This document shows, in pieces, positions 25,839 through 34,440 of a stretch of DNA of 46,144 nt. How positions within the stretch are numbered: position 1 is the stretch's first letter; each line of letters opens with the position of its first letter. Below the pieces are notes generated by a model. That model did not search any database, was not told the DNA's origin, and was given only the letters and a program-made list of their open reading frames with translations. The position numbers and the translations under genes were made by a program. Where the stretch lies: contig JAFYUH010000187.1 of NCBI GenBank assembly GCA_017549605.1, forward strand, positions 1 through 46,144, given 5' to 3'. Origin of the DNA: Bacteroidales bacterium (lineage in GTDB: Bacteria > Bacteroidota > Bacteroidia > Bacteroidales > F082).

Positions 25839-27254
25839 ATGGTCACCTTTTCAATAGCATTAGTCATCCTCGTATTAGGATATTTCATCTACGGAAGATA
25901 TATCAGCCGTATGTTCGGCATTGACGAGAAACGTGCCACTCCGGCAGTGACAAAAAACGATGGCGTCGACTATATAGAGATGCCGACATGGAAGATATTC
26001 ATGATACAGTTTCTTAACATCGCGGGACTCGGTCCTATCTTCGGTGCTATCATGGGCGCGAAGTTCGGAACCTCATCGTATCTGTGGATCGTATTCGGAA
26101 CTATATTCGCTGGTGCCGTGCATGATTACCTTTCTGGCATGGTGTCGCTGCGTAATGACGGCGCGAGTCTTCCTCAAATCGTCGGCAAATATCTAGGAAA
26201 GAGAACCGAGAAGGTGATGATTGTTTTTACATTATTATTAATGGTGCTCGTTGTGGCGGTGTTTGTGCTTCAGCCTGCACAGCTTATCGCTGGCATGACG
26301 CCTACAAATCTAAACGTGTATTTCTGGGTCGTGGTGATATTCGCTTATTATCTCATCGCTACGATATTGCCTATAGATAAAGTCATTGGAAATGTCTATC
26401 CTCTCTTCGGCGGAGCCTTGATGTTCATGGCGATAGGAATTCTCGTCGTGCTTTTCGTCAAGCAGCCTGAACTCCCAGAGATGTGGAACGGCTTCGGAAC
26501 CAAATATGAATCCGGACCGATATTCCCGATGATGTTCATCTCGATAGCCTGTGGCGCCATCAGCGGATTTCATGCCACACAGTCGCCTCTTATGGCTCGC
26601 TGCCTCAAAAACGAAAGACACGGTTGCCCAGTGTTCTACGGCGCCATGGTGGTGGAAGGCATCGTCGCTTTGATATGGGCAGCGGCTGCCACATCATTTT
26701 TCCAAGAACACGGAAGCAGCTTCACTGCAGCGCAGGTCGTTGACTTTATCTGTAAGGACTGGCTCGGAATATTAGGCGGGATACTCGCGATACTCGGAGT
26801 CATAGCAGCTCCTATAACATCAGGTGACACCGCGATGCGTTCGGCGCGACTCATACTCGCCGATATGCTGCACATGGAACAAAAGAGCATCTCTAAGAGA
26901 TTGCTACTCTGTGCTCCATTGTTCGCTGTGTCTTTGGGTTTGTTGATATTCAGTATTATAAATGCCAACGGTTTCACTATAATATGGCGTTATTTCTCAT
27001 GGTGTAACCAGACGCTTTCGGTCTTTACACTCTGGGCGTTGACGGTGTATCTCGTCCTTGAAAGGAAAAATTATTTTGTGACGTATGTGCCAGCGCTCTT
27101 CATGACATACGTCGTCACTACATATATCTGTATCGCTCCGGAAGGATTCAGCTTGCCACAGTCTTTGTCTTATGCGATAGGAACTTTCTTTACGATAATA
27201 GCCGTCGCATGGTTTAATATGTGGAGGAGTAGTCAGTTAGGAGTTAGGAGTTAG
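25839..27254 (+). CDS. cstA: Carbon starvation protein CstA-like peptide/pyruvate transporter
   Basis: A 471-residue polytopic membrane protein. CstA signatures are GRYISRMFGIDEKRATP near the start, QFLNIAGLGPIFGAIMGAKFG, HDYLSGMVSLRNDGASLP, SGFHATQSPLMARCL and ITSGDTAMRSARLILAD. CstA proteins take up peptides or pyruvate. It is shorter than the E. coli protein (about 700), which is normal for Bacteroidota. The last nine codons (SSQLGVRS then TAG) are encoded by an AGTCAGT/TAGGAGT heptamer array, so the C-terminal tail is repeat-derived. Confidence 0.92.
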   Translation: MVTFSIALVILVLGYFIYGRYISRMFGIDEKRATPAVTKNDGVDYIEMPTWKIFMIQFLNIAGLGPIFGAIMGAKFGTSSYLWIVFGTIFAGAVHDYLSGMVSLRNDGASLPQIVGKYLGKRTEKVMIVFTLLLMVLVVAVFVLQPAQLIAGMTPTNLNVYFWVVVIFAYYLIATILPIDKVIGNVYPLFGGALMFMAIGILVVLFVKQPELPEMWNGFGTKYESGPIFPMMFISIACGAISGFHATQSPLMARCLKNERHGCPVFYGAMVVEGIVALIWAAAATSFFQEHGSSFTAAQVVDFICKDWLGILGGILAILGVIAAPITSGDTAMRSARLILADMLHMEQKSISKRLLLCAPLFAVSLGLLIFSIINANGFTIIWRYFSWCNQTLSVFTLWALTVYLVLERKNYFVTYVPALFMTYVVTTYICIAPEGFSLPQSLSYAIGTFFTIIAVAWFNMWRSSQLGVRS

Positions 27255-27258
27255 GAGT
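27231..27258. repeat. Heptamer array forming the end of cstA
   Basis: AGTCAGT, TAGGAGT, TAGGAGT, TAGGAGT. The third TAGGAGT opens with the stop codon TAG of cstA (27252-27254). Confidence 0.9.
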
Positions 27259-27262
27259 AGAT

Positions 27263-27318
27263 GTAGAGACGCGTCGATCACACCCATGGAAATAAACAAT
27301 AATGTGATTGACACGTCT
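27263..27318. repeat. Hairpin of the GTAGAG palindrome family
   Basis: GTAG followed by AGACGCGTCGATCACA (27267-27282), which pairs with 27303-27318 (TGTGATTGACACGTCT) with two G-T pairs, around a 20-nt loop. The GTAGAGAC start matches the palindromes at 16098, 17267 and 32888. It lies between cstA and the methyltransferase gene. Confidence 0.65.
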
Positions 27319-27349
27319 GATTAATTAGGAATTAAAATAATTATGCATT

Positions 27350-28774
27350 ATGAATTGTGAATTATGCATTAATGACAAAGATTTTATAAAGAAGCATCTA
27401 AAAGATGATGTCAACAAATTGGCGTTGTCTAAGTTTCCAGAAGGTATTGACAAGCAGTTTGTCATCAGGCAGATACAGGCTCGTCAGGTCTTGGGCAAGA
27501 AACTCCCGTCATGGGCGGAAAACGACAAACTCATATTCCCTAAGAAACTGTCGTTAGAACAATGCTCTTCAGAGCTTGCCGCTAAATATAAAGCATCTTT
27601 ATCCACGAAAATGCACGAGACCATTAGTGCCGATTCGTGTGGATTAGTGGAAGAAAAAAGATTTAGTGCCGATTCGTGTGAATTAGTGGAAGAAAAAGAA
27701 TTTAGTGTCGATTCGTGTGGATTAGTGGAAGAAAAAAGATTTAGTGCCGATTCGTGTGGATTAGTGGAAGAAAAAGAATTTAGTGTCGATTCGTGTGAAT
27801 TAGTGGATAAAGAAAGAGTCTTAGTGGACCTTACAGGCGGCATGGGCGTCGACACGGCTTTTCTTTCTGATAATTTTGACAAGACATTCTACGTGGAGAT
27901 GCAAGAGGAATTATGCGAAATTGCAAAGCATAACTTCAAGATATTGAATAAGAATATAGAGGTCGTTAACGATAACGCTGAGCATTTCCTGACAATATGC
28001 GATGAGGTCGACTGCATCTATCTCGACCCGGCACGTCGCGATGAATACGGTCGCAAGATGGTCTCTCTTCACGACTGCTCTCCTGATGTCGTGGAACTGC
28101 ACGATTTGTTACTGGGAAAAGCAAAACGTGTTTTGATAAAAGTCTCGCCGATGCTCGACATCGAGATGGTGAAAAAAGAGCTTAAAGACATATCAGCAAT
28201 ACATGTCGTTGCAGTTAGAAACGAATGCAAGGAAATCCTGATATGTCTACAGACAACAGACAACAGCTCACAGCTCACAGCTCACAGCTCACAGCTTGTG
28301 GCGACAGACTTAAGAGAAGGCTGGAATTTCACTTTCTTTGAAGAAGAGGAACTTAACGCACAGTGGACTTTAGCTGATAAGGTCGGAAAATATCTTTACG
28401 AGCCAGGTGTGGCATGTATGAAAGCAGGATGTTTTAAGCTGCTGTCACAGCGTTATGGTCTGGACAAACTTCATAGAAACAGTCATCTGTATACCTCTGA
28501 TGAATTGGTCTCCGATTTCCCGGGAAGAGTCTTTGAGGTCTTAGAAGTATTTCCTTTTGACAAAAAAACCAAAAAAGAAATAACATCGCTTTTAAGCCAA
28601 CAGCCAACAGCCAACAGCCAACAGCCAAAAGCTAGTGTAGCAACGCGAAATTTTCCGCTTTCTGCAGACGAGTTGAGAAAGAATTTAGGGCTGCAAGACG
28701 GCAGTGAATTCTATATTTTTGGTACAACGATGAAAGGCGAGAAGAAAATAGTGATTTTGACGAAGAAGATTTGA
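27350..28774 (+). CDS. THUMP-like class I SAM-dependent methyltransferase with repeat insertions
   Basis: A 474-residue protein. An N-terminal helical domain (about 1-90) is followed by the SAM-binding motif I VLVDLTGGMGVDTAFLS (about 159-175) and the catalytic-type YLDPARRDEYGRKM (about 224-237). A C-terminal THUMP-like domain (about 330-474) contains YEPGVACMKAGCFKLLSQRYGL, HLYTSDELVSDFPGR and a final FYIFGTTMKGEKKIVILTKK. It probably methylates RNA. Three low-complexity inserts are visible: five 13-residue repeats (SADSCGLVEEKRF type, 27632-27826), SSQLTAHSSQL from ACAGCTC heptamers, and QQPTANSQQP from AGCCAAC heptamers. They sit between domains and lengthen the protein by roughly 80 residues. 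The start ATG itself lies in an ATTATGCATTATGAATTGTG word array. Confidence 0.82.
   Translation: MNCELCINDKDFIKKHLKDDVNKLALSKFPEGIDKQFVIRQIQARQVLGKKLPSWAENDKLIFPKKLSLEQCSSELAAKYKASLSTKMHETISADSCGLVEEKRFSADSCELVEEKEFSVDSCGLVEEKRFSADSCGLVEEKEFSVDSCELVDKERVLVDLTGGMGVDTAFLSDNFDKTFYVEMQEELCEIAKHNFKILNKNIEVVNDNAEHFLTICDEVDCIYLDPARRDEYGRKMVSLHDCSPDVVELHDLLLGKAKRVLIKVSPMLDIEMVKKELKDISAIHVVAVRNECKEILICLQTTDNSSQLTAHSSQLVATDLREGWNFTFFEEEELNAQWTLADKVGKYLYEPGVACMKAGCFKLLSQRYGLDKLHRNSHLYTSDELVSDFPGRVFEVLEVFPFDKKTKKEITSLLSQQPTANSQQPKASVATRNFPLSADELRKNLGLQDGSEFYIFGTTMKGEKKIVILTKKI
27632..27826. repeat. Five 39-bp tandem repeats inside the methyltransferase gene
   Basis: GATTCGTGTG recurs at 27632, 27671, 27710, 27749 and 27788, exactly 39 bp apart, giving 13-residue units that alternate between KRF-SAD and KEF-SVD versions. 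Multiples of 39 bp keep the reading frame, so copy number can change freely. Confidence 0.95.
28249..28297. repeat. Seven heptamers (ACAGACA/ACAGCTC) inside the methyltransferase gene
   Basis: ACAGACA twice, ACAGCTC four times, then ACAGCTT. They are translated as TTDNSSQLTAHSSQL. A change of one unit would shift the frame; three units would not. Confidence 0.93.
28595..28629. repeat. Five AGCCAAC heptamers inside the methyltransferase gene
   Basis: AGCCAAC four times and AGCCAAA once, read as SQQPTANSQQPK between the methyltransferase core and the C-terminal strands. Confidence 0.93.
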
Positions 28775-28820
28775 GTTTGATGGTAAGTGTTATTTGATTG
28801 ATAACCAATGTTTTTAATAA

Positions 28821-28829
28821 GGGGGGGGG
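28821..28829 (+). repeat. G9 homopolymer in a 258-bp gap
   Basis: Nine G followed by CGGTGGG in otherwise AT-rich DNA. It is 47 bp after the methyltransferase stop and about 200 bp before the next gene. A TATATTTG box at 28896-28903 may start transcription of the small exported protein gene. No convincing gene spans it. Confidence 0.7.
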
Positions 28830-29032
28830 CGGTGGGTTTTATCGTCTCTTTTTTATTGATAATTATGTAAAAAAAAGTAAAAAAGTGTTGCTTTTTATAT
28901 TTGATTTTTTTTGTAATTTAGCACCGCTAAATGTGGCGTATTGTAATGGATCTTTGTGTGTAAAAAAAGGAATCTTTACGATACTTATTTTGAGGAAAAT
29001 TAAATGACTAATAGATACTAAAGAGTATAAAA

Positions 29033-29272
29033 ATGAAAAAGAATTTTATTTTAATGTTAATGTTGTGTTTTACGACATTTTCAGCCTTGGAATTGAAAGC
29101 TCAGACAGATGCTTTTTTTACTAATGAAACAGAAGTAAGGGTCGACCAACATTCTGATAATGGATTGTATTTTAATGATTTTACAGGTGTTCCTAATTGC
29201 TTTTTAGGAAACGGTATGCTTGTAATGGCAGCAACTGGTGCTTTGTATTTGATTAACAAAAAAAGAAAATAA
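29033..29272 (+). CDS. Small exported protein with C-terminal membrane anchor
   Basis: 79 residues: a signal peptide (MKKNFILMLMLCFTTFSALELKAQ), about 30 polar residues with FNDFTGVPNCFLGNG, then a hydrophobic stretch GMLVMAATGALYLI and a basic tail NKKRK. This layout (signal, short linker, hydrophobic segment, basic end) resembles small Bacteroidota surface or sorting-signal proteins of unknown role. It ends 3 bp before the next gene, so the two form an operon. Confidence 0.75.
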   Translation: MKKNFILMLMLCFTTFSALELKAQTDAFFTNETEVRVDQHSDNGLYFNDFTGVPNCFLGNGMLVMAATGALYLINKKRK

Positions 29273-29275
29273 ATA

Positions 29276-30868
29276 ATGAAAAAGTACTTTGCAATTGTAA
29301 TTGCATTGATGGCTTTAAGTTTTACCCAATGCAAGCCAGCTCCAACTCCTGAAGGAAATGATGGAGGTGAGACAAGAAAAGTTAAGGTAACATGTGAAAT
29401 ACCTATTAATAATACCCGTTCTGATTTTTCTAATTTACTTAAAGATGGAAAAGTTTATTGGAGCAATGGTACAGAATATGTTTATCTTGCAGTACATGGT
29501 GACACCCCTCAGTTGATAGAATTGAAACATGAAGGTGTTGAAGGCAACCCTAATGTTTTGTCTTTTGAAGGCGAAGTCAAAGCAGGTCTTATAAAAGAAG
29601 GTGAGACATACGATGTATGGTATTTCGGACACTCACATCAAAACACTGAAACTGAAAAAACTACATACACATTTGGAGAAAATAAAATAAAAGGTAGTAT
29701 AAAGAACCAAAGCGGACGTCTTGGAACTTTTGGTTACAATCATATTGCAAAAACAAGCGTGTATCCAACATTGACAAGTAGTGGTGAAAATGTTATATTA
29801 AGTCTTGCTGGAAAATTTGAACACCAGATAGCTATAGTATTAATGGATCTGGAAAATGTTAAAGAGTTATATGGCGATGCTATTATCGGTACAGATTATG
29901 TTTTAGCATATAATGATGGTAGTGATAAATTTGAATTAAATGTTACAAAAGATGAACATGCTAAGATAACAGTTGAACCAGCCCCAGGTACATCATATAT
30001 AGCATTGTTCCCTAATGCTATAGTGGATTCAGAAATGAGATATAGGGAAAACAAGAGTGAGAATGATGTCGATTATACAGTTTATGAGTGTATAATTTAT
30101 GATGAAATAAGAGCAAGTAACTTATATTATCACCCTGCTAAAGATGGTAGCAAACAACCTTTGCCATGGGCTGTTATTTCAAGCGGTGACGTAGGACATA
30201 AAGATGAAAATGGTAAGCTCCTTCACTACCATCACTATGTTGATTTAGGTTTGCCTTCTGGTACTTTATGGGCAACTAAAAATATTGGTGCAGATACAAT
30301 GTATGCTTATGGAGATTATTTCTCATGGGGTGAAATAGAGACAAAAGAAACTTATACTAGAGAAAATTATGCTTATTGTGAATATGACTATTATGATGAA
30401 GAATATGGTGATGTTTATAAATACGAATCATTAGGTGATATCTCTGGTAATTCAGAATATGATGCAGCTACAGCAATTTGGGGAGAAGAGTGGAGAATGC
30501 CTACTCATGTAGAAATGGAAGAGTTATATAAGTGTTGTAATTTCACCCCAATGAAGAGTTTAAATGGAACTAATGGATATATGTTTACAGGACCTAATGG
30601 CAACTATATTTTTATGCCAGCCGCTGGCTATCGTGATAATGAGTTTCAAGGTCATCAAGCTGGTAATTATTATGGTCATTATTGGAGTTCTTCACCTGCA
30701 GAATGGGGTGCAGAGGCAAAATTGTTCCATTTTGACAAAGGTTATACATTGTGCCCATGGTACGCTCGCCGCTATTACGGTTGTACAATACGTCCGGTGT
30801 TGGTGAAGAAGAGAGCTAATCTTGAAAATGGACAAAATCAAAATGGTTCAAATCAAGGCGGAAGATGA
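29276..30868 (+). CDS. Lipoprotein with Fib_succ_major-like C-terminal domain
   Basis: A 530-residue lipoprotein: MKKYFAIVIALMALSFTQC gives a lipobox Cys at residue 19, then a Pro/Gly-rich linker. The middle region (about 35-300) looks like a fimbrillin or BACON-type beta domain and is not assigned. From about 320, YVDLGLPSGTLWATKNIG, YGDYFSWGEIETKETY, WRMPTHVEMEELYKCC and YWSSSPAEWGAEAKL match the Fibrobacter-type paralogous domain common on Bacteroidota surfaces, ending CTIRPVLV. Ligand unknown. The upstream small exported protein is probably co-transcribed. Confidence 0.8.
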   Translation: MKKYFAIVIALMALSFTQCKPAPTPEGNDGGETRKVKVTCEIPINNTRSDFSNLLKDGKVYWSNGTEYVYLAVHGDTPQLIELKHEGVEGNPNVLSFEGEVKAGLIKEGETYDVWYFGHSHQNTETEKTTYTFGENKIKGSIKNQSGRLGTFGYNHIAKTSVYPTLTSSGENVILSLAGKFEHQIAIVLMDLENVKELYGDAIIGTDYVLAYNDGSDKFELNVTKDEHAKITVEPAPGTSYIALFPNAIVDSEMRYRENKSENDVDYTVYECIIYDEIRASNLYYHPAKDGSKQPLPWAVISSGDVGHKDENGKLLHYHHYVDLGLPSGTLWATKNIGADTMYAYGDYFSWGEIETKETYTRENYAYCEYDYYDEEYGDVYKYESLGDISGNSEYDAATAIWGEEWRMPTHVEMEELYKCCNFTPMKSLNGTNGYMFTGPNGNYIFMPAAGYRDNEFQGHQAGNYYGHYWSSSPAEWGAEAKLFHFDKGYTLCPWYARRYYGCTIRPVLVKKRANLENGQNQNGSNQGGR

Positions 30869-30887
30869 TAGTTTGATATAGATAAAG

Positions 30888-30917
30888 AAGACGCGGTTTA
30901 AAGCCGCGTCTTTTTTT
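30888..30917 (+). terminator. Rho-independent terminator
   Basis: AAGACGCGG (30888-30896), loop TTTAAAG, CCGCGTCTT (30904-30912), continuing into a seven-T run. It ends the lipoprotein operon. Confidence 0.95.
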
Positions 30918-30940
30918 GTTGTCGAAGTTTAAAAATATCT

Positions 30941-31201
30941 TTATTTGCTTTTGGGACGTACGTATATAAGAACAGAATTGACATCCTTGCTGTCGGCGAT
31001 GCATATGGCATTATCATAAATAAGGGCCACAGATACTGCCCAAAATAACTTCATCTTGTCATGGTCGTATTTGTCGTTGCATATATGCTCAAATAAGTTG
31101 TATCGGCTGAAACCGTCAGCGAGAGTGTCGGCAAAACGTTCAATGTCTTCGTGTTGCATTATGTAGCATTTGCTAAAAGCTGAGGAGTGTTTGATGTTCA
31201 T
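30941..31201 (-). CDS. Short GNAT-like N-terminal fragment
   Basis: 86 residues. The part MQHEDIERFADTLADGF, then YNLFEHICNDKYDHDKMKLFWAVSVALIYD and SVLIYVRP, resembles the first 80 or so residues of Bacteroidota GNAT acetyltransferases, which are usually about 200 residues long. The acetyl-CoA binding motif is missing because the frame stops at 30941. It is probably a truncated gene. A TAATTTTG box on the minus strand (31229-31222) could still drive it. The family call is by pattern memory only. Confidence 0.5.
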   Translation of the reverse strand: MNIKHSSAFSKCYIMQHEDIERFADTLADGFSRYNLFEHICNDKYDHDKMKLFWAVSVALIYDNAICIADSKDVNSVLIYVRPKSK

Positions 31202-31517
31202 AGTTTGTTTTTTATTTTTTGCAAAATTAATTTTTTTAGAACAACTAGGATATATTTTTTAAATTCTCAAAAATTGTCAATTACTTTGGGCGTTCGGCTA
31301 CGCCGCCGGGCTTTCCGCTCTATCTTTGCTCGCTTCATTTCCGCCTCGCTCAAAAAAATCTCACCCAATTCCCCGTTCCCGAATCCCGTTCCCGAAAAGC
31401 TCACTGTTCATAGTTCATAGTTCATAGTTCATAGTCAGTGTCAAAAAAAATCTGTTGTCTGTTGTCTGTTGTCTGTTGTCTTTTATTATCTTTGTACGTT
31501 TTAATAAAAATTAACAA
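31202..31517. other. 316-bp gap with GC-rich repeat, heptamers and the hisS promoter
   Basis: No gene seen. 31283-31350 is a GC-rich interspersed-looking segment (GGGCGTTCGGCTACGCCG then GGGCTTTCCGCTC). 31405-31436 is a TTCATAG heptamer array and 31451-31480 a CTGTTGT heptamer array. TATCTTTG at 31487-31494 is the hisS -7 box; TTG at 31462-31464 in the CTGTTGT array is a possible -33 element with a 22-bp spacer. Confidence 0.7.
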
Positions 31518-32879
31518 ATGGCTCAGAAACCTTCAATACCGAAAGGAACTCGTGACTTCTTGCCTGAAGTCATGGTTCGTCGTAATTATATTTTCGATAC
31601 TATAAAAGGCGTTTTTAAACGTTTTGGCTTTCAGCCTATTGAGACTCCTTCTATGGAGAACCTCTCAACTCTCCTCGGCAAATATGGAGAAGAAGGCGAC
31701 AAGCTCTTGTTCCGTATCCTCAACTCCGGCGATTTCATGTCGGGCGTTCAACAGAATGGCGAGCCTCTCCAAGCAGAGAAGATTGCAGGCAAGATCTGTG
31801 AAAAAGGTCTCCGTTATGACCTCACAGTGCCTTTCGCTCGTTTCGTGGTTCAATATCGCGACCAGATAGCATTCCCATTCCGCCGTTATCAGATTCAGCC
31901 TGTATGGCGTGCCGACCGTCCTCAGAAAGGTCGTTACCGTGAGTTCTATCAATGCGACGTCGATATCGTCGGCAGCAACTCAATCCTCAACGAGGCTGAG
32001 CTCGTACAGATCGTCGATGAGGTTTTCAACGCATTGAAGATTAACGTAGTCTTAAAGATAAACAATAGAAAAGTCCTCGCTGGTATCGCAGAATATATAG
32101 GCAAACCAGACGCTCTCGTTGACATCACAGTCGCTATCGACAAACTCGATAAGATCGGCATCGATGCTGTCAACGCAGAACTCGCACAAAAAGGCCTCGA
32201 CGCAACAGCGATAGAAAAACTTCAGCCTATACTCTTCATGAAAGGCGACGCACGCGAGAAATTCGCTCAGCTTAAGTCATTGATGAGCGGCATCGAAGTG
32301 GGAGAGAAAGGTATCGAAGAACTCGAGACACTCTTCGATTATATCGACGATATGAACGTCGGCATCGAATATGAACTCGACCTCACTCTCGCTCGTGGCT
32401 TGAATTATTACACAGGCGCTATCTTCGAAGTCAAGGCAAAAGACGTGGCGATGGGCAGCATCTCAGGCGGCGGCCGCTACGACAACCTCACAGGTATCTT
32501 CGGATTGCAAGGCGTCTCTGGCGTCGGCATCAGCTTCGGCGCAGATAGAATCTACGATGTTCTCACAGAGTTGAATCTCTTCCCAGAAAAGAACGGCGAC
32601 ATCACTGAAGTTATCTTCCTTAACTTCGGTCCAAAAGAAGAACGTTACTGCTTGCCATATCTCCAACAGCTTAGAAGAAACGGCGTCAACGCAGAGATAT
32701 ATCCTGACTCAGCGAAACTTCAGAAACAGATGAAATACGCTGACCAACGCGGAATCCCTGTTGTAGTCATGGCTGGCGAAGACGAAATGAACAACAAATG
32801 CTTCACCGTCAAATTCATGAAAGAAGGCCGTCAGGAAAAAGTGGCAGCAGACGAATTGTTAAATATAGTTAGAAATTAA
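31518..32879 (+). CDS. hisS: Histidyl-tRNA synthetase
   Basis: A 453-residue class II synthetase. The N-terminus has KGTRDFLPE, motif 1/2 includes [14 protein letters not shown] and [32 protein letters not shown] (class II motif 2 with the catalytic Arg), and [13 protein letters not shown] and [13 protein letters not shown] followed by [11 protein letters not shown] form the His-A and motif 3 regions. The C-terminal anticodon-binding domain is present. It charges tRNA-His. hutH follows after 67 bp, an apparent histidine pairing. Confidence 0.97.
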   Translation: MAQKPSIPKGTRDFLPEVMVRRNYIFDTIKGVFKRFGFQPIETPSMENLSTLLGKYGEEGDKLLFRILNSGDFMSGVQQNGEPLQAEKIAGKICEKGLRYDLTVPFARFVVQYRDQIAFPFRRYQIQPVWRADRPQKGRYREFYQCDVDIVGSNSILNEAELVQIVDEVFNALKINVVLKINNRKVLAGIAEYIGKPDALVDITVAIDKLDKIGIDAVNAELAQKGLDATAIEKLQPILFMKGDAREKFAQLKSLMSGIEVGEKGIEELETLFDYIDDMNVGIEYELDLTLARGLNYYTGAIFEVKAKDVAMGSISGGGRYDNLTGIFGLQGVSGVGISFGADRIYDVLTELNLFPEKNGDITEVIFLNFGPKEERYCLPYLQQLRRNGVNAEIYPDSAKLQKQMKYADQRGIPVVVMAGEDEMNNKCFTVKFMKEGRQEKVAADELLNIVRN

Positions 32880-32887
32880 AATATCGC

Positions 32888-32912
32888 GTAGAGACACACG
32901 GACGTGTGTCTT
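32888..32912. repeat. Palindrome identical to the one inside the PEGA/FGE gene
   Basis: GTAG followed by AGACACAC-GGAC-GTGTGTCT and T. The 25 bp are identical to 16098-16122. It lies 9 bp after the hisS stop and may act as a transcript-end hairpin. Confidence 0.92.
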
Positions 32913-32946
32913 ATGAAAATAAAAATAATCAAATAAAATTTTAAAT

Positions 32947-34440
32947 ATGAACACACATTATATTTCAGCAGAAACATTAACATTTGCAAGAGTTAATGAA
33001 ATCATCACAAAAGGTTATAAACTTGCTTTGTCAGAAGACGCAAAGGCTCGCATTCAAAAATGCCGTGACTATTTAGACAAGAAGATGGAGACACAGACAA
33101 CTCCAATCTACGGTATCACAACAGGTTTCGGTTCATTGTGCAACCACAGCATCTCAAAAGAAGACCTCAGCACTCTTCAAAAGAACCTCGTGATGTCACA
33201 TGCTTGCGGTACTGGCGAATTCGTGCCAAAAGAAATCATCCGTATCATGATCTTATTGAAAGTCCAAAGCTTGTCATACGGTAACTCTGGCGTTCAAGTC
33301 GTTACAGTACAACGTCTTATCGATTTCTTCAACAACGACGTTCTTCCAGTAGTTTACAACCAAGGTTCACTCGGCGCATCAGGCGACTTGGCTCCATTGG
33401 CAAACTTGATGTTACCTTTACTCGGTTTAGGTGAAGTACATTACAAAGGCGAAGTAGTTCCTGCTGAAGTAGTCATGAAAGAATTCGGTTGGGAACCTAT
33501 CACACTCCAATCAAAAGAAGGTTTGGCTCTCCTCAACGGTACACAGTTCATGAGCTCATACGGTACTTACGTATTGCTCAAGGCTTTCCGTCTTTCATAT
33601 CTCGCTGACCTCATCGGCGCTGTTTCATTAGACGCTTTCGACGGTCGTATCGAGCCATTCTATGATCAAGTACATCAAATCCGTCATCACGAAGGACAAA
33701 TCAAGACAGCTGAAAGATTCCGTAACTTGTTAAAAGGCAGTGAATTGATCGCTCGTGAAAAGAAACACGTACAAGACCCATATTCATTCCGTTGCATCCC
33801 ACAAGTACACGGTGCTTCAAAAGACGCTATCAAATATGTTGCATCAGTATTCATGAATGAAATTAATGCTGTTACTGACAACCCAACAATTTTCCCAGAT
33901 GAAGACTTAGTTATCTCAGCAGGTAACTTCCACGGTCAGCCTCTCGCTATTACATTGGATTTCTTAGCAATAGCAATGGCAGAACTCGGTAACATCAGTG
34001 AAAGAAGAGTTTACCAACTCATCGGCGGCAAACGTGAACTTCCTTCATTCTTGGTTGCAGAACCAGGTCTCAACTCAGGTTTCATGATTCCACAATACGC
34101 AGCAGCTTCAATCGTAAGCCAAAGCAAACAACTCTGCGCTCCAGCATCAGTCGACAGCATCGAATCATCACAAGGTCAAGAAGACCACGTAAGTATGGGT
34201 GCTAACGCAGCAACAAAAGCATTACGCGTAGCTGACAATTTGGAAAGAGTACTCGCTATCGAGTTGTTCAACGCAGCACAAGCTTTAGACTTCAGAAGAC
34301 CATTGAAATCATCAGAAGCTATCGAATCATTCGTAGCACAATATCGTGAAAAAGTTGAATTCGTCAAGACTGACAAAGTTATGTACACAGAAATCGCTAA
34401 GTCAGTTGAATTCTTACAACAATACGAAGTCAATATTTAA
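32947..34440 (+). CDS. hutH: Histidine ammonia-lyase
   Basis: A 497-residue MIO-type lyase. The autocatalytic Ala-Ser-Gly triad is at residues 144-146 in NQGSLGASGDLAPLAN. YGITTGFGSLCN carries the catalytic Tyr, and QDPYSFRCIPQVHGA and GQPLAITLDFLAIAMAE carry later active-site residues. It converts L-histidine to urocanate, the first step of histidine breakdown. The other hut genes are not in the window. Codon use is very biased (Ser almost always TCA or TCT-poor, Thr ACA), which suggests high expression. Confidence 0.97.
   Translation: MNTHYISAETLTFARVNEIITKGYKLALSEDAKARIQKCRDYLDKKMETQTTPIYGITTGFGSLCNHSISKEDLSTLQKNLVMSHACGTGEFVPKEIIRIMILLKVQSLSYGNSGVQVVTVQRLIDFFNNDVLPVVYNQGSLGASGDLAPLANLMLPLLGLGEVHYKGEVVPAEVVMKEFGWEPITLQSKEGLALLNGTQFMSSYGTYVLLKAFRLSYLADLIGAVSLDAFDGRIEPFYDQVHQIRHHEGQIKTAERFRNLLKGSELIAREKKHVQDPYSFRCIPQVHGASKDAIKYVASVFMNEINAVTDNPTIFPDEDLVISAGNFHGQPLAITLDFLAIAMAELGNISERRVYQLIGGKRELPSFLVAEPGLNSGFMIPQYAAASIVSQSKQLCAPASVDSIESSQGQEDHVSMGANAATKALRVADNLERVLAIELFNAAQALDFRRPLKSSEAIESFVAQYREKVEFVKTDKVMYTEIAKSVEFLQQYEVNI

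Noticed and set aside
28798-29007. 69-residue open frame across the G9 tract
   Set aside because: No family, odd composition, and the G tract would place five Gly in a row. Treated as intergenic.
31187-31420. 77-residue frame before hisS
   Set aside because: Runs through the GC-rich repeat and heptamers, without family features.
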